Source: an uncultured Chloroflexota bacterium (GTDB lineage Bacteria > Chloroflexota > UBA4733). From it: a stretch of DNA of 5,828 nt. Below the pieces are notes generated by a model. That model worked only from the letters and a program-made list of their open reading frames with translations, had not been told where the DNA came from and searched no databases. Below, one piece after another: positions 5,758 through 5,828 of the stretch; position 1 is the first letter of the stretch; the number at the start of each line of letters is the position of its first letter. The DNA lies in NCBI GenBank assembly GCA_937967325.1, contig CALBSQ010000365.1, forward strand, positions 1 through 5,828. The letters run 5' to 3'. Position numbers and translations under genes: made by a program.

Positions 5758-5828
5758 TTATTCAGAGGCAAGGGGCTGGTTGATCTCCCAGAGGTTGCCT
5801 TCTGGATCGGCAAAGTACGCCGTGCGCA
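5758..5828 (-). CDS. Glyoxalase/VOC-superfamily protein, C-terminal fragment cut by the window edge
   Basis: Only the last 23 codons are in the window. They read RTAYFADPEGNLWEINQPLASE and then TAA. The pattern (A)YFADPEGNLWEI is the hallmark closing strand of glyoxalase/bleomycin-resistance/dioxygenase (VOC) domains, and the Glu in LWEI is the usual metal ligand of the second beta-alpha-beta-beta-beta module. The specific function (lactoylglutathione lyase-like, antibiotic binding, or unknown) cannot be told from the tail. The start lies beyond base 5828. A possible 32-codon frame follows it on the same strand. Confidence 0.8.
   Translation of the reverse strand, partial: RTAYFADPEGNLWEINQPLASE

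Overview
The window is about 5.8 kb of GC-rich bacterial DNA with GTG and TTG starts and tightly packed genes. I think it is most likely from the Chloroflexota. That rests on the style of the genes (a YD-type MurJ relative, and a GT-C glycosyltransferase fused to a beta-propeller) and on the repeat-rich intergenic DNA. It is an inference, not a demonstrated assignment.

Layout. (1) Bases 1-1563 (+): a MurJ/MviN-family lipid flippase whose reading frame is open to the window edge, so its true start may be missing. (2) Bases 1551-2572 (-): a two-gene molybdenum-cofactor operon, moaC then a mogA/moaB-type gene. The two overlap by 4 bp (TTG start on TGA stop), and the operon's 3' end overlaps the convergent murJ end by 13 bp. 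(3) Bases 2573-2924: a 350-bp divergent intergenic region. It contains a near-start -10-like box for moaC, a very large perfect G/C palindrome (35-bp arms, 4-nt loop), smaller inverted repeats and a stretch that looks like dispersed-repeat DNA. (4) Bases 2925-5243 (+): a large membrane glycosyltransferase (GT39/ArnT-PMT-like) carrying a C-terminal six-bladed NHL-type beta-propeller. (5) Bases 5244-5641: no convincing gene, but clear RNA-like pairing; I tentatively read it as a 5' (domain I) fragment of a group II intron. (6) Bases 5642-5828 (-): a possible 32-codon reading frame, preceded by the last 23 codons of a glyoxalase/VOC-family protein cut by the window edge.

Functionally there are two envelope genes (lipid-linked precursor flipping and lipid-linked sugar transfer) flanking two cofactor genes. 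The two groups are on opposite strands, and nothing in the sequence ties them into one pathway. The most unusual elements are the giant palindrome, the glycosyltransferase-propeller fusion and the structured RNA-like region downstream of it. I do not see a defence system, CRISPR array, tRNA, rRNA or intact mobile element.
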